Source: Bacteroidetes bacterium HGW-Bacteroidetes-1 (GTDB lineage: Bacteria; Bacteroidota; Bacteroidia; Bacteroidales; F082). From it: 64,000 nucleotides of DNA. A program made the position numbers and the translations under genes. The stretch's first letter is position 1; each line of letters opens with the position of its first letter. The notes below the pieces were generated by a model that saw nothing but the letters and a program-made list of their open reading frames with translations, was not told the origin of the DNA and made no database searches. Positions 35,403 through 45,044 of the stretch are shown here, piece after piece. The stretch covers positions 1 to 64,000 of the forward strand of contig PHDU01000013.1 in NCBI GenBank assembly GCA_002842755.1, read 5' to 3'.

Positions 35403-37268
35403 TTATTTTTTTAATTCGATGATTCTTGCCGACATTGCAGGAATAGAAATCATCTTCAACTGATCGAAATTAGTACGGTGTAAAATATCGGTACCTGTAG
35501 AATATCCCTTTAAACTTTCAGCAAAACGATCGGTTCTGAAAGTACGGCTTTCTTTATTATTGTTAATAACTACCATTACTGATTCATCCTCATCGTAACG
35601 AAAATAAACATAAACACCTTCTTCAGGTATATAATGCTTCAGCTGCCCTTGATGAATCACTTGCTTATCTTTCCTCCAGTTCAGAAGCATGCGCATAAAA
35701 TCCCATGCATCTTTCTGTTCAGTGGTAAGACCTTCTGAAATGAAAGCGTTGGCGGTATCTCCTTCCCAACCTCCCGGAAAATCTTCTCTTATGAAACCAT
35801 GTCCATCGTGCTCCCAACCCGTCATCAATAATTCTGTTCCATAATAGATTTGAGGTATTCCGCGTGTTGTCATTAAAAAAACTATAGCCATCTTAAATTT
35901 ATTAAAGTCTTTTCCCAATACTGAGTACAAACGATCGGCATCATGATTGTCAGCAAAAGTTACGATCTGGCTGGGATGACTATAAAGGAAATCAAAACTG
36001 ATCGTTTCATAGAGCTTAGCAGCACCTGAACTCCATCCATTGTCTTCATTAAAAGCACTGTTAATGGCATATTTAAGCGGAAAATCGAAAACGAAATTCA
36101 AATTTGAGTTGAACCCATCTGCATTACGATTGCTTTCCATCCAATAAGAAACTTGCGGGGTAGTATTCAGCCATGCCTCCCCAACAACAGAAAAGTCAGG
36201 ATATTCGCTACGGATATAATTCATCCATTTTGCCATAAAATCTTTATCGGAATAGGGATATGTATCCATACGAATGCCTCCCAAATCTGCATATTCCACC
36301 CACCATACGCTATTCTGAATAAGGTAATTGGCTACAAATGAATTCTTCTGATTGAGGTCGGCCATCATGGTATCAAACCATCCTTTGAGCATCCTGTCGC
36401 GGTCAGCATCAGATGCATATGGGTCCATGATTGTACCAGCCCGGAAATTAGAGCGGGTATATTCAGGCCACTGGTTGAGCCAGTCCTTCATCGGGAGATC
36501 CTTCATCCACCAGTGATTGATTCCAAAATGATTGAAAACCATGTCTTTAACAATCATTATTCCTTTCTTACCTGCTTCTTCTGACAACTGACGGTATTCA
36601 TCATTGGTTCCGAATCGTGGATCAATACGATAAAAATTGGTTATAGAATAGCCATGATAGGAAGGTTTTGGGACATTGGCTTCAAAAACAGGATTGATCC
36701 ATAATGCAGTTACGCCCAGATCAGCAAAATAGTCCAGATTGTCGCGAATGCCTTTCAGGTCACCCCCATGCCTTCCATTAGGATTATTTCTGTCAGCTTT
36801 ATCTATCATCCCGGGCATATCATCATTGGATACATCACCATTGGCAAACCTGTCGGGCATCAGAAGATAAATTACATCACTGCTGCTGAATCCTTTGCGC
36901 TGTGAGGAACCAGACTTTCTTTCAAAAAGTTCAAATGAATAGCTAATTTCGTTTCTTTTTTCGTTATCAAATTGTATAAGGAAAGTTCCTGGCAGGGTTT
37001 CTTTCTCAATTACAAGATTTAAGAAAAGATAATTTGGGTTTTCTACTAAGATTGTTTCTTTCAGTGTCACTCCCGGATACTCAATCACAGGACGTAATAC
37101 GCTGATATTTTTTCCATAAACCATGAGTTGTAGCTCGGAATGCTCCATTCCTGTCCACCAAAACGGAGGTTCAACACGGGTTAGTTCCTGTGCTGTTAAA
37201 AGCTGTTGGACAGCCATAAAAACCATTATGAGGAAGAGTCTAAATCGACTTTGCAGGGCTTTCTTCAT
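35403..37268 (-). CDS. GH13 neopullulanase/cyclomaltodextrinase-like enzyme, exported
   Basis: This 621-residue protein has a signal peptide (ending QQLLTAQ), an N-terminal immunoglobulin-like cyclomaltodextrinase_N domain starting RVEPPFWWTGM, and a GH13 barrel. Catalytic residues are Asp335 in GIRMDTYPY, Glu364 in VVGEAW and Asp443 in ADNHDADR, with region I DMVFNHFG. The architecture matches SusA-type neopullulanases, which cut pullulan, cyclodextrins and starch oligomers in the periplasm. The start ATG at 37268 places the signal peptide at the N-terminus; a longer frame adds 18 unlikely residues. It is first in the cluster. Confidence 0.92.
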   Translation of the reverse strand: MKKALQSRFRLFLIMVFMAVQQLLTAQELTRVEPPFWWTGMEHSELQLMVYGKNISVLRPVIEYPGVTLKETILVENPNYLFLNLVIEKETLPGTFLIQFDNEKRNEISYSFELFERKSGSSQRKGFSSSDVIYLLMPDRFANGDVSNDDMPGMIDKADRNNPNGRHGGDLKGIRDNLDYFADLGVTALWINPVFEANVPKPSYHGYSITNFYRIDPRFGTNDEYRQLSEEAGKKGIMIVKDMVFNHFGINHWWMKDLPMKDWLNQWPEYTRSNFRAGTIMDPYASDADRDRMLKGWFDTMMADLNQKNSFVANYLIQNSVWWVEYADLGGIRMDTYPYSDKDFMAKWMNYIRSEYPDFSVVGEAWLNTTPQVSYWMESNRNADGFNSNLNFVFDFPLKYAINSAFNEDNGWSSGAAKLYETISFDFLYSHPSQIVTFADNHDADRLYSVLGKDFNKFKMAIVFLMTTRGIPQIYYGTELLMTGWEHDGHGFIREDFPGGWEGDTANAFISEGLTTEQKDAWDFMRMLLNWRKDKQVIHQGQLKHYIPEEGVYVYFRYDEDESVMVVINNNKESRTFRTDRFAESLKGYSTGTDILHRTNFDQLKMISIPAMSARIIELKK

Positions 37269-37548
37269 ACTTAAATTATTATCAGTTTGAAAATGAATGA
37301 CTATGACATGCTTACTTTTCAATTGGATTTTTGTTGCAATTTCAATACCAACAAAAAATCAGTCTGCAATAGAAATCCTAAAAAATTTGAAGGGTAAAGA
37401 TAATAATTCCAGATTGATATTCTCCACTAAAAACAAACTCCATCTTAAGAATAATACCGCAATCGGTTGAAGGTTTTTAATCATAAGATGACAATATTAG
37501 AACCAGCTTTGATTTCAAAAAACGTGCATTCTCAGATAAAAAAACACT

Positions 37549-38628
37549 TCAAAACTTTTGTTTGAGCATATTGCTTATTGCTCTGCGATCTATTTTACCG
37601 CTTTCGAGAAGGGGAAATGGCTCAATTGAAACTATCTGTCTTGGGACTTCTTGCTCTGTAAGATGCTCCATCAATTGCATCCAAAGGTCATAAACTTCAC
37701 TTAACGACAATGTTTGTTCGATAACGAGAAAAGGCAGCTGCCCGGCTTTGTCATCCTCTACAGGGACAATCGCAAATGGAAACCGGAGTGTAGATACAAT
37801 TTTGGTTTCAATCATGTTTGGATGAATTTTGATTCCAGCTGTGATAATTACATCATCGTAACGACCTAATATCCGGAAACAATTATTTTCATCCAATATC
37901 GCTATATCATTGGTAATCAACTTTTTTTTTGATAACATCGGTGCATTAATCATGAGACATTCACGATAATCAAGCGAGATATCAATGCCATCAAAAGGCG
38001 TAAACCAATCACTTTTTTCTGGCCCATTTACTGCACGTAAAGCAATATGACTCAATGTTTCGGTCATGCCGTAGGTATGAAAAACAGAAGTAGTTATCTT
38101 CTCCGCGGCAAGCGTAATAGCGGGATTCAATCCACTACCTCCCAAAATGATTGTACTTATCTTCGTTAGTTTTTCAGGAGTCTCCGAGTAGGTTTTTATA
38201 AACTGAAAAGGCACCATTGCGGCAAAATCAATCTTACTTTCAATCGCGGCAAGCGGATAGGATGTCACGTTTGTAGTAATAAGATTCAGATTTGCAACCA
38301 TAGACCTGACAATCATCATTTTACCAGCAATATAAGCGGGTGAAAGACACAAAAGGGCATTCATGTTGGGTTTCAAATCAAAGTAGGTTGTCGTTAGCAG
38401 CGCACTTTGCAACATCTGCTCTTTTTCAACAAGAAGAAATTTTGGCGTCCCTGTTGAACCGGATGTTTTCACCTCTATGGTCGGTTTTCCATCCAACCAA
38501 AAGGCAAGAAACGTGAACACTTCTTTTAAAAGCAAATCCGATTCAAAACATTGATTTTCAATTCGTTTCATCAACATTTCTTTTGTGTGATGAATGCCAT
38601 TTAAAGTCAGTGTTTCAGGAACCTTCAT
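37549..38628 (-). CDS. menE: o-succinylbenzoate--CoA ligase MenE (short form)
   Basis: MenE activates o-succinylbenzoate to its CoA thioester with ATP. This 359-residue version keeps the adenylate-forming signatures: P-loop TSGSTGTPKFLLV, the HTYGMTETLSHIALR core, GRYDDVIITAGIKIHPNMIE (hinge) and the catalytic Lys in ESGKIDRRAI. It is about 100 residues shorter at the N-terminus than the classical enzyme, as often in this phylum. It overlaps menC by four bases (ATGA) and is the last gene of the men cluster. Confidence 0.93.
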   Translation of the reverse strand: MKVPETLTLNGIHHTKEMLMKRIENQCFESDLLLKEVFTFLAFWLDGKPTIEVKTSGSTGTPKFLLVEKEQMLQSALLTTTYFDLKPNMNALLCLSPAYIAGKMMIVRSMVANLNLITTNVTSYPLAAIESKIDFAAMVPFQFIKTYSETPEKLTKISTIILGGSGLNPAITLAAEKITTSVFHTYGMTETLSHIALRAVNGPEKSDWFTPFDGIDISLDYRECLMINAPMLSKKKLITNDIAILDENNCFRILGRYDDVIITAGIKIHPNMIETKIVSTLRFPFAIVPVEDDKAGQLPFLVIEQTLSLSEVYDLWMQLMEHLTEQEVPRQIVSIEPFPLLESGKIDRRAISNMLKQKF

Positions 38629-39680
38629 GGCTTTAGTTGATTAAAGTTCCACCCAAGATCAGGGTTATGAAACAACATGCCATTGCATATTTGAAGGGGA
38701 GATTCAAAATTATTGGTATACAGCTGACCGGTTCCCAAACCCTGGGGCAATGTCAATTTTTTAGTGGAAGTCCACTGCGCAATGACATTTAAACCAATAT
38801 TTGATTCGAGTGCTGAAGTTGCCCACCAATCAATTCCATTTTCATCGGCAAGAGAGATCCATTCCTCACTTTCTTTCAAACCACCAACAAGACTTGGTTT
38901 TAAAATAATATATTGGGGTTTAACAGTTTTAAGCAGCCACTCACGTTCAGGTCTGCCGGTAACATAAATCAGTTCCTCATCAAGTGCAATTGGAATAGGG
39001 CTTTTTTCACAAAGCAAAGCCATCTTCTCAAACTGACCCTGTCGCACTGGTTGCTCAATGGAATGAATTCCGAAGGCTGAAAGTTGTTTTAGTTTTTCAA
39101 GCGCCTCATCAGGACCAAATGCTCCATTGGCATCCAATCGAATAACAACTTCCTGACTACTAAATTCTTGGCGTAAAAAATGCAAAAGCTTTAATTCCTC
39201 TTCAAAATCAATCGCTCCCACCTTTATTTTAATACAGTTGAAACCTGCATCAATCTTGCTGGCAATCTGCTTTCTCATGTTTTCAGGAGTACCCATCCAA
39301 ATCAATCCGTTGATAGGAATTGATTTTAGTCCTAAAGTAAAATCGTTGATAAAAAAGATTCTCCTGCCACCTTGCTTTAAATCAAGAAGTGCTGTTTCAA
39401 GCCCAAAATGCAAAGCAGGAAATAACGATCCGCGTTTTGTGATCCAGGACTCATAATGTTGTATCTGCTGACAAAGCGTAGCAAATTCTGTTTCGATACT
39501 CTCCGCTGGATCAGGACTTAGTCCGGGAATCAGACTACATTCACCAATCCCGGTTATTTCAGGGTATTCTGAATCATAAAGAAAAATGAACCAGGAAACT
39601 TTACTTCGAAGGACTCCTCTGGAAGTTCCTGCTGCTTGCCTGAACAATAAGTTATAAGGTATGTAATTCGCTTTAAGCAT
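38625..39680 (-). CDS. menC: o-succinylbenzoate synthase MenC
   Basis: MenC, an enolase-superfamily dehydratase, converts SHCHC to o-succinylbenzoate. The 351-residue protein shows the expected Lys motif (CIKIKVG), the metal aspartate in VIRLDANGAF, the glutamate in SIEQPV, ALDEEL, and the second lysine in YIILKPSLVGG. The ATG at 39680 is preferred to an upstream codon that overlaps menA. Its position between menA and menE confirms the OSBS role over N-acylamino-acid racemase. Confidence 0.94.
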   Translation of the reverse strand: MLKANYIPYNLLFRQAAGTSRGVLRSKVSWFIFLYDSEYPEITGIGECSLIPGLSPDPAESIETEFATLCQQIQHYESWITKRGSLFPALHFGLETALLDLKQGGRRIFFINDFTLGLKSIPINGLIWMGTPENMRKQIASKIDAGFNCIKIKVGAIDFEEELKLLHFLRQEFSSQEVVIRLDANGAFGPDEALEKLKQLSAFGIHSIEQPVRQGQFEKMALLCEKSPIPIALDEELIYVTGRPEREWLLKTVKPQYIILKPSLVGGLKESEEWISLADENGIDWWATSALESNIGLNVIAQWTSTKKLTLPQGLGTGQLYTNNFESPLQICNGMLFHNPDLGWNFNQLKP

Positions 39681-39681
39681 A

Positions 39682-40581
39682 TTACAAAAGAATTGTAATT
39701 CCAAAGACGAGCGTCAGAAGGAGCGTTTTCAAAGCCAGTTTTTTAAGATAAGGATCAAGGTGAGCCAGATTTTCTATTTTCTTTATTTCAACCAAGTCCT
39801 TAACAAAAAGCGGAAGAAGAAGGATAAAAGTATAGGGCCATAAGCCAGTTAGATAAGTATATGAGAAAACGCCCAGAAACACAAATGGCAATAAAATGAG
39901 TAAAGTATGATATTTTAATGCGTTAATATAACCCATTGAAACAACCATTGTTCTTTTTCCACTGCTTTTATCATTGTCAAAGTCACGCAAATTATTCAGA
40001 TTTAGCACGCCAGTACTCAATAATCCCATTGCCGATGCAGGTAACAGCAATGTAAGATCAAAGGTATTTGTAGCAACATAAAAGGTGCCTGCAACACCTA
40101 ACAATCCAAAGAAAAGGAAAACAGAAAGATCACCAAGTCCTCTGTATCCATACGGCTTTTGTCCAACGGTATATTTAATGGCGGCGACAATAGCACCAAA
40201 GCCAAGCAAGAGAAACCCTATACGGGAAAACAATGGTATCTCAGCAACCCATAAAACAAGTATAATACCGCTTAAAAGTGCAAGAAAAGATACAATAAGG
40301 ATGGCACTTTTCATAGAGCGATGCGTTATTTCACCTGATTGCACTGTCCGGAGGGGGCCAATGCGGTTTTTGTTGTCGATACCACTTCGTGAGTCACCAT
40401 AATCGTTGGCAAGATTGGACAAGATTTGTAAAAAAAGCGTTGTAATTCCGGCAAAAATAACTGCATTTAGATTGAAAGAAGGTTGTAAGCGGGCTAAAAA
40501 CCCACCCAAAGCAATACTTGCCGACGCAAGTGGAAGCGTTCGCAGACGTGCTGCTTTAATCCATGAATGCAGTGTTGCCAT
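39682..40581 (-). CDS. menA: 1,4-dihydroxy-2-naphthoate polyprenyltransferase MenA
   Basis: MenA attaches the polyprenyl tail to DHNA, giving demethylmenaquinone. This 299-residue protein of the UbiA superfamily has about eight or nine hydrophobic helices. Both prenyl-diphosphate/Mg motifs are visible: SNLANDYGDSRSGID (NDxxD type) and NLRDFDNDKSSGKRTMVV. It starts at the ATG at 40581, 12 bases after the menB stop, and ends one base before the menC start. Confidence 0.95.
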   Translation of the reverse strand: MATLHSWIKAARLRTLPLASASIALGGFLARLQPSFNLNAVIFAGITTLFLQILSNLANDYGDSRSGIDNKNRIGPLRTVQSGEITHRSMKSAILIVSFLALLSGIILVLWVAEIPLFSRIGFLLLGFGAIVAAIKYTVGQKPYGYRGLGDLSVFLFFGLLGVAGTFYVATNTFDLTLLLPASAMGLLSTGVLNLNNLRDFDNDKSSGKRTMVVSMGYINALKYHTLLILLPFVFLGVFSYTYLTGLWPYTFILLLPLFVKDLVEIKKIENLAHLDPYLKKLALKTLLLTLVFGITILL

Positions 40582-40593
40582 CAAACAATAAAC

Positions 40594-41418
40594 TTATGGA
40601 AATTTTGGATATTTATGAAAGTCAGGATCTCTTTTTTCAAGAAAGGCCTTTTTACCTTCCTGCGCTTCTTCAGTAAGGTAATAAAGCAAAGTGGCATTAC
40701 CTGCAAATTCCTGCAACCCTGCCTGACCATCCAATTCAGCATTTAATCCAAGTTTTATCATGCGCAGTGCCATCGGGCTTCGTTTCATCATGATCTCACA
40801 CCATTCAATGGTTGCATCTTCCAGTTGATCCAATGGAACAACACGATTAACCATCCCCATTTCAAGGGCTTCCTGGGCAGTATAAAAAAGATTCAAAAAC
40901 CAAATCTCTCGCGCTTTCTTTTGCCCGACAATACTTGCTAAGTATGACGAACCAAAACCGGCATCAAAACTACCAACCTTTGGACCAACCTGCCCAAACC
41001 TGGCCGATTCAGCCGCAATGGTAAGATCGCAAACTACATGCAAAACATGTCCGCCACCAACAGCCCAACCATTCACCATGGCGACAACAGGTTTTGGCAT
41101 CGAACGTATTTTACGCTGCACATCCAAAACATTGAGGCGAGGAATTCCTTGTTCGTCAATGTACCCCCCCTCGCCTTTTACTTGCTGATCGCCACCACTG
41201 CAAAACGCCTTGTCTCCTGCACCTGTTAAAACAATGACATAAATATCCTGATTTTCACGACAGATATCCAGCGCTTCAGCAATCTCGAAAGTTGTGGTCG
41301 GACGAAATGCATTGTGCAACTCAGGCCTGTTGATGGTTATCTTACCAATGTGGTTCCAGCTTTGAAAGAGAATATCTTTGAAAACTTTGATGGTGCTCCA
41401 GGTTCTATTTGTTTCCAT
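40594..41418 (-). CDS. menB: 1,4-dihydroxy-2-naphthoyl-CoA synthase MenB
   Basis: MenB is a crotonase-superfamily enzyme that cyclises o-succinylbenzoyl-CoA to DHNA-CoA. The 274-residue protein opens with [13 protein letters not shown] and carries [25 protein letters not shown] (oxyanion region), [20 protein letters not shown] and [13 protein letters not shown], all MenB-specific. The ATG at 41418 fits the family length; a longer frame to 41463 is probably untranslated leader. A 273-base gap separates it from menD, so a separate promoter for menB-A-C-E is possible. Confidence 0.96.
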   Translation of the reverse strand: METNRTWSTIKVFKDILFQSWNHIGKITINRPELHNAFRPTTTFEIAEALDICRENQDIYVIVLTGAGDKAFCSGGDQQVKGEGGYIDEQGIPRLNVLDVQRKIRSMPKPVVAMVNGWAVGGGHVLHVVCDLTIAAESARFGQVGPKVGSFDAGFGSSYLASIVGQKKAREIWFLNLFYTAQEALEMGMVNRVVPLDQLEDATIEWCEIMMKRSPMALRMIKLGLNAELDGQAGLQEFAGNATLLYYLTEEAQEGKKAFLEKRDPDFHKYPKFP

Positions 41419-41467
41419 AATTGCTTTTTTAATATAACAATTGTTGATTTTGTTTTGTTTCAAATTA

Positions 41468-41496
41468 TTTGAACAGAGTCATCAGTTTTATCTTTG
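41468..41496 (+). promoter_or_regulatory. Bacteroidota promoter in the menD-menB gap, opposite strand
   Basis: TTTG at 41468-41471, 17 bases, then TATCTTTG at 41489-41496 match the -33/-7 consensus. They point toward a small ORF on the plus strand. Confidence 0.4.
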
Positions 41497-41533
41497 AGCA
41501 AAAATGGTATGTGTTTTATTGAAGTTTTCAAAT

Positions 41534-41695
41534 ATGGAAACAGAAAAAACGATACCTTGTTTGCTGATGGGCAAAATTAGAAAAAAACGGCAGGAAAAAC
41601 AGCAGAACATCCTCAACAAAAGGAATCTTATCATCAAATTATGGACATTCCTTTATGAAAATAACTGGCATCCACTCAAATCCACAAAAGCTTAA
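41534..41695 (+). CDS. possible small basic protein in the menD-menB gap
   Basis: A 53-codon frame starts with METEKTIPCLL and is rich in Lys and Arg in the middle (MGKIRKKRQEKQ). It ends antiparallel to the menD stop codon. A consensus-like promoter lies about 38 bases upstream of the ATG. An earlier ATG at 41504 in the same frame is too close to that promoter. No homologue is recognised, and chance is a serious alternative. Confidence 0.3.
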   Translation: METEKTIPCLLMGKIRKKRQEKQQNILNKRNLIIKLWTFLYENNWHPLKSTKA

Positions 41696-43377
41696 CCCAA
41701 TTTTGGTGATAATTCCTTGAAATAGCATTTGAGCGTTTCAGCACTTTTGCGGGCAGGACTTTTGATTTCGAGAATGGAAGCTCGTTTTGAAGGATTAAAA
41801 AATGATGCAAGTTGCTGATTTAGTTCATCTTTATTTGAAGCAGTGTAATAATCAAGTCCAAACGCTTTTGCAATGAATTCGCCAGAGGTTTGGTGCTGTG
41901 CTTCAAAGAATTCTTCCAACAATCCTGTTTCTGCAGGCCCGTCAATAAACCGGAAGATTCCTCCTCCGCCATTGTTGATTACAATAATTTTAAGGTTTAC
42001 CGGAAGATGCTTGTTCCACATAGCGTTGGAGTCATAAAAAAATCCAAGATCACCGGTAATCAAAACAGTGGGTTTGTGGGTTGCAAAAGCAGCTCCGGCT
42101 GCTGTTGAAACACTGCCATCGATACCGCTTGTACCGCGATTTGAATCGAAACGATGTAAATCAGGATAGTCAAACAACTGTGAATAGCGAACAGGTGTGC
42201 TGTTGGCTAGTTGAACATCGTAAGATGCCGGCAAGAACTTAAGTATCGTTTCAAAGATTTTTAAATCTGAAAAAGTACAAATCGAAAGAAATGCGTCATG
42301 ACCCAACTTTGCCTTCGCCTTGAGTTCCTTCCACCGAGCGTTGTATTCACTTTTTAAAGTAGAACTAAATGTCATAAGTTGATCTAAAAAAACGGTAGGT
42401 TTCATTGGAATAGCAACGGTAAGATGTTGATATGTATCCATTTGGAAATCCATTAGATCAACGTTCCAGTGATATTTGACCTTGCTATCCCTTAAAAATG
42501 ATTTGATTCGTTTTGAAACAATGTGACCACCAATCGTGAGTAGCAAATCAGGGTAATACGTTTCAGGATTTGCCATTGTACTCAAATTACGATCGATACA
42601 TCCAACGAAAATATCATCGAACACATTGGACGTTGTTTCAGTTAGCACAACCACAGAAGAATCCATCGCCAATTTTTTCAATTGCTGAAGCAACAAGTCA
42701 TCGGGAGGCATTTGACCAACAAGTATCATTTTTCGTTCGCTCTTCTTCCATTGTTTTTCCAATTCGATAAAAGCTTCATCCGAAAGCTGCATTGACACTT
42801 CAGCAACTTTTATTTCCTTGGGTCGTGTTATCAGTTTATGATCAAAGCCATAAAGAGGCTCACTGAAGGGAACATTGATATGCACCGGACCCGGAACCGG
42901 ATAAACAGCCGCATTGAGTGTTTCAGCGATAAGTCTGTCGTTATACCAAAGCTCGTCCGAATTATGAATCGATGAAGGTAGCTGAACGCTTTTACGAACG
43001 TGAGGCCCGTAAAGTTTGTTTTGCTGAATGGTTTGACCATCACCCTGATCGATCCATTCTACAGGTCTGTCAGCGGTAAGCACAATAAGAGGTATTCTCT
43101 GGTAGAAAGCTTCTGCAATTGCTGTTGCATAATTCAATGCTGCAGTACCCGAGGTACAGGTGATGGCAACGGGTTCCTTAAGTTGTTGCGCCATTCCCAG
43201 AGCAAAAAATGCAGCACTGCGTTCATCTACAATTGTATGACAATGAAATTCCTTTTGCTGAGAAAAGACAGTCACAATGGGTGCATTACGCGATCCGGGT
43301 GATACGATAAGATGTTTGATACCCCTGCGGGCCATCATTTCGGCAAGATGAATTAAACCAGTTTTATCGTGAAACAT
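41692..43377 (-). CDS. menD: SEPHCHC synthase MenD
   Basis: MenD is a thiamine-diphosphate enzyme that joins 2-oxoglutarate (as a succinic semialdehyde unit) to isochorismate. The 561-residue protein is of normal length. The N-terminal pyrimidine domain holds the cofactor glutamate in DERSAAFFALGMA and the LIVSPGSRNAP start. The C-terminal pyrophosphate domain shows GDLGFFYDSNAMW and VINNGGGGIFRF, typical of MenD. It follows menF with an 10-base gap. Confidence 0.96.
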   Translation of the reverse strand: MFHDKTGLIHLAEMMARRGIKHLIVSPGSRNAPIVTVFSQQKEFHCHTIVDERSAAFFALGMAQQLKEPVAITCTSGTAALNYATAIAEAFYQRIPLIVLTADRPVEWIDQGDGQTIQQNKLYGPHVRKSVQLPSSIHNSDELWYNDRLIAETLNAAVYPVPGPVHINVPFSEPLYGFDHKLITRPKEIKVAEVSMQLSDEAFIELEKQWKKSERKMILVGQMPPDDLLLQQLKKLAMDSSVVVLTETTSNVFDDIFVGCIDRNLSTMANPETYYPDLLLTIGGHIVSKRIKSFLRDSKVKYHWNVDLMDFQMDTYQHLTVAIPMKPTVFLDQLMTFSSTLKSEYNARWKELKAKAKLGHDAFLSICTFSDLKIFETILKFLPASYDVQLANSTPVRYSQLFDYPDLHRFDSNRGTSGIDGSVSTAAGAAFATHKPTVLITGDLGFFYDSNAMWNKHLPVNLKIIVINNGGGGIFRFIDGPAETGLLEEFFEAQHQTSGEFIAKAFGLDYYTASNKDELNQQLASFFNPSKRASILEIKSPARKSAETLKCYFKELSPKLG

Positions 43378-43387
43378 GATGCAAAGG

Positions 43388-44473
43388 TCAGGATAAATTT
43401 GAGATTACCGAAGTTAAAGTTTCTGCTTTTAAATTGGTCTCGTTCCATTCTGATTCAAGTTCCGATTCTGACGTTAATCCGCCGCCCACATATAGGAAGG
43501 CGGTTTTATTCATAATCTCCATACATCTCAGGTTAACAAAGATCTTCGCATTGTTTGACGACTCTACAATTCCAAGATATCCGGAATAATAGCGTCGTTT
43601 GTGTTTTTCAGTTTTCCGTAGCACCTGCATGGCTTCATCGGCTGGCAGTCCGCAAACAGCAGGCGTTGGGTGCAGGTGAGAAATCAGTTGTTGTAGAGGT
43701 ATTTGATCAGGAATCTTAAAATAAAACATGGTTTGCAGATGGGCTACATTACCTGCAAAAACTGTTTGAGGTCCACGCTCCGTATAAACTGCAATACCAC
43801 TTTCAAGCAATCTTTGTCTTAAGAATAACGTAACGAAAAGTTGTTCATTTATTTCTTTTTCACCCCATTGGAAATTTTCAGATTGTACTTTAGTTGCCGA
43901 AGTTGTTCCAGCCAAAGCCATGGTTTCGGCCAATCCATCTTCAACTTTTAAAAGGGTCTCCGGACTGGCACCCATCCATAATAATTGTTGACCATCGCTG
44001 AGAAGGTAAACAAAAGCAGCTGGATATTTTTTGCACAATTCAGTAAACATCTGTTCTAATGAGAAGTTTTCAGGGAGTGCTTTCCGAATAACACGTGAAA
44101 GCACAATTTTTTTCAATCTCCCCTCCTGAAAAATACTTAAAAGTTCATTTGCTTGCTGCTGATATTCAATATTTGAGCTTAAATGAGGCTCTTCAGATGA
44201 TGTAAAAACTAACTTTGAATCAGGGGAGTTAAAATAAGTGAGCACGTCGATATCAGCTCCTTCGAATTGTTTTTCAAAAGGGAAATAAAGCACAGGGCTA
44301 ACTTCATCTTCATCAAAAGGAGCAAAAACAAAATATTTTGTGTCAATATCAGGCACATTTCTACTGAAACTACCTCCAACACAAATCACAGGGTTCAATG
44401 TTTCTGGTAAGCGATAGCAAACAAAGGGAATCTCCTCAACCAAAAAACGGTTTATTGCCTCGATGAATTTCAT
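43388..44473 (-). CDS. menF: isochorismate synthase MenF
   Basis: This chorismate-utilising enzyme converts chorismate to isochorismate, the entry to menaquinone synthesis. The 361-residue protein carries the family signatures LKKIVLSRV, MGASPETLLKVEDG, ETMALAGTT, HLHPTPAVCGLPADEA and YSGYLGIVES. The context, directly before menD, favours MenF over a siderophore isochorismate synthase or salicylate synthase. It begins 11 bases after the thioesterase stop codon. Confidence 0.94.
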   Translation of the reverse strand: MKFIEAINRFLVEEIPFVCYRLPETLNPVICVGGSFSRNVPDIDTKYFVFAPFDEDEVSPVLYFPFEKQFEGADIDVLTYFNSPDSKLVFTSSEEPHLSSNIEYQQQANELLSIFQEGRLKKIVLSRVIRKALPENFSLEQMFTELCKKYPAAFVYLLSDGQQLLWMGASPETLLKVEDGLAETMALAGTTSATKVQSENFQWGEKEINEQLFVTLFLRQRLLESGIAVYTERGPQTVFAGNVAHLQTMFYFKIPDQIPLQQLISHLHPTPAVCGLPADEAMQVLRKTEKHKRRYYSGYLGIVESSNNAKIFVNLRCMEIMNKTAFLYVGGGLTSESELESEWNETNLKAETLTSVISNLS

Positions 44474-44484
44474 AATAAAAGTAC

Positions 44485-44907
44485 TTATAACTGCTTTGGA
44501 ATGATGAAATTGGTAAGGCGACAGGTTGAAATAAGCTGGCCGTCTTCTCCAAGAATGTCGATATTCCAGATATGGGTGTTCCTTCCTCGGTGAATAATTC
44601 TTGCCTCAGCATACACCCATCCATCCTTGGCGGAGCGAATATGATTGGCGCTCATATGAGAGCCTCTGACATCGTTGATTTCAAGATCAACAATCATGGT
44701 TGAACCAATACCTCCAACTGTTTCTGCCAATGCCAGACTTCCGCCTCCATGAAGCAATCCCATTGGCTGTTTGGTACGATCGTCAACAGGCATCCTGGCA
44801 CGAACAAAACCATCTTCAACAATTAGATATTCAATACCTAACTGCTCCATCAATGTATTTTTATTGGTGGCATTAAGCTGATCTAAAGTCCAGTTTTTTT
44901 GAATCAT
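44485..44907 (-). CDS. menI: hotdog-fold thioesterase, probable DHNA-CoA hydrolase (MenI)
   Basis: This 140-residue PaaI/YdiI-type hotdog thioesterase has the active-site helix LLHGGGSLALAETVGG, with the catalytic glutamate in LAE as in YdiI/EntH. In the men cluster the expected reaction is hydrolysis of DHNA-CoA to DHNA, between MenB and MenA. It heads the cluster immediately upstream of menF. Other substrates cannot be excluded from sequence alone, so the symbol rests on context. Confidence 0.8.
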   Translation of the reverse strand: MIQKNWTLDQLNATNKNTLMEQLGIEYLIVEDGFVRARMPVDDRTKQPMGLLHGGGSLALAETVGGIGSTMIVDLEINDVRGSHMSANHIRSAKDGWVYAEARIIHRGRNTHIWNIDILGEDGQLISTCRLTNFIIPKQL

Positions 44908-45044
44908 CCTTACATCTTTAAATTGAATTTTTCAATCAATGAATTCATCTGATCAAGAATGACGAATGGATTGATTTAATTACTTCCGGAATATAAACAA
45001 CTTAAAAAATTAAAAGTTCATTGAAATTTTAATCATCTATCCGT

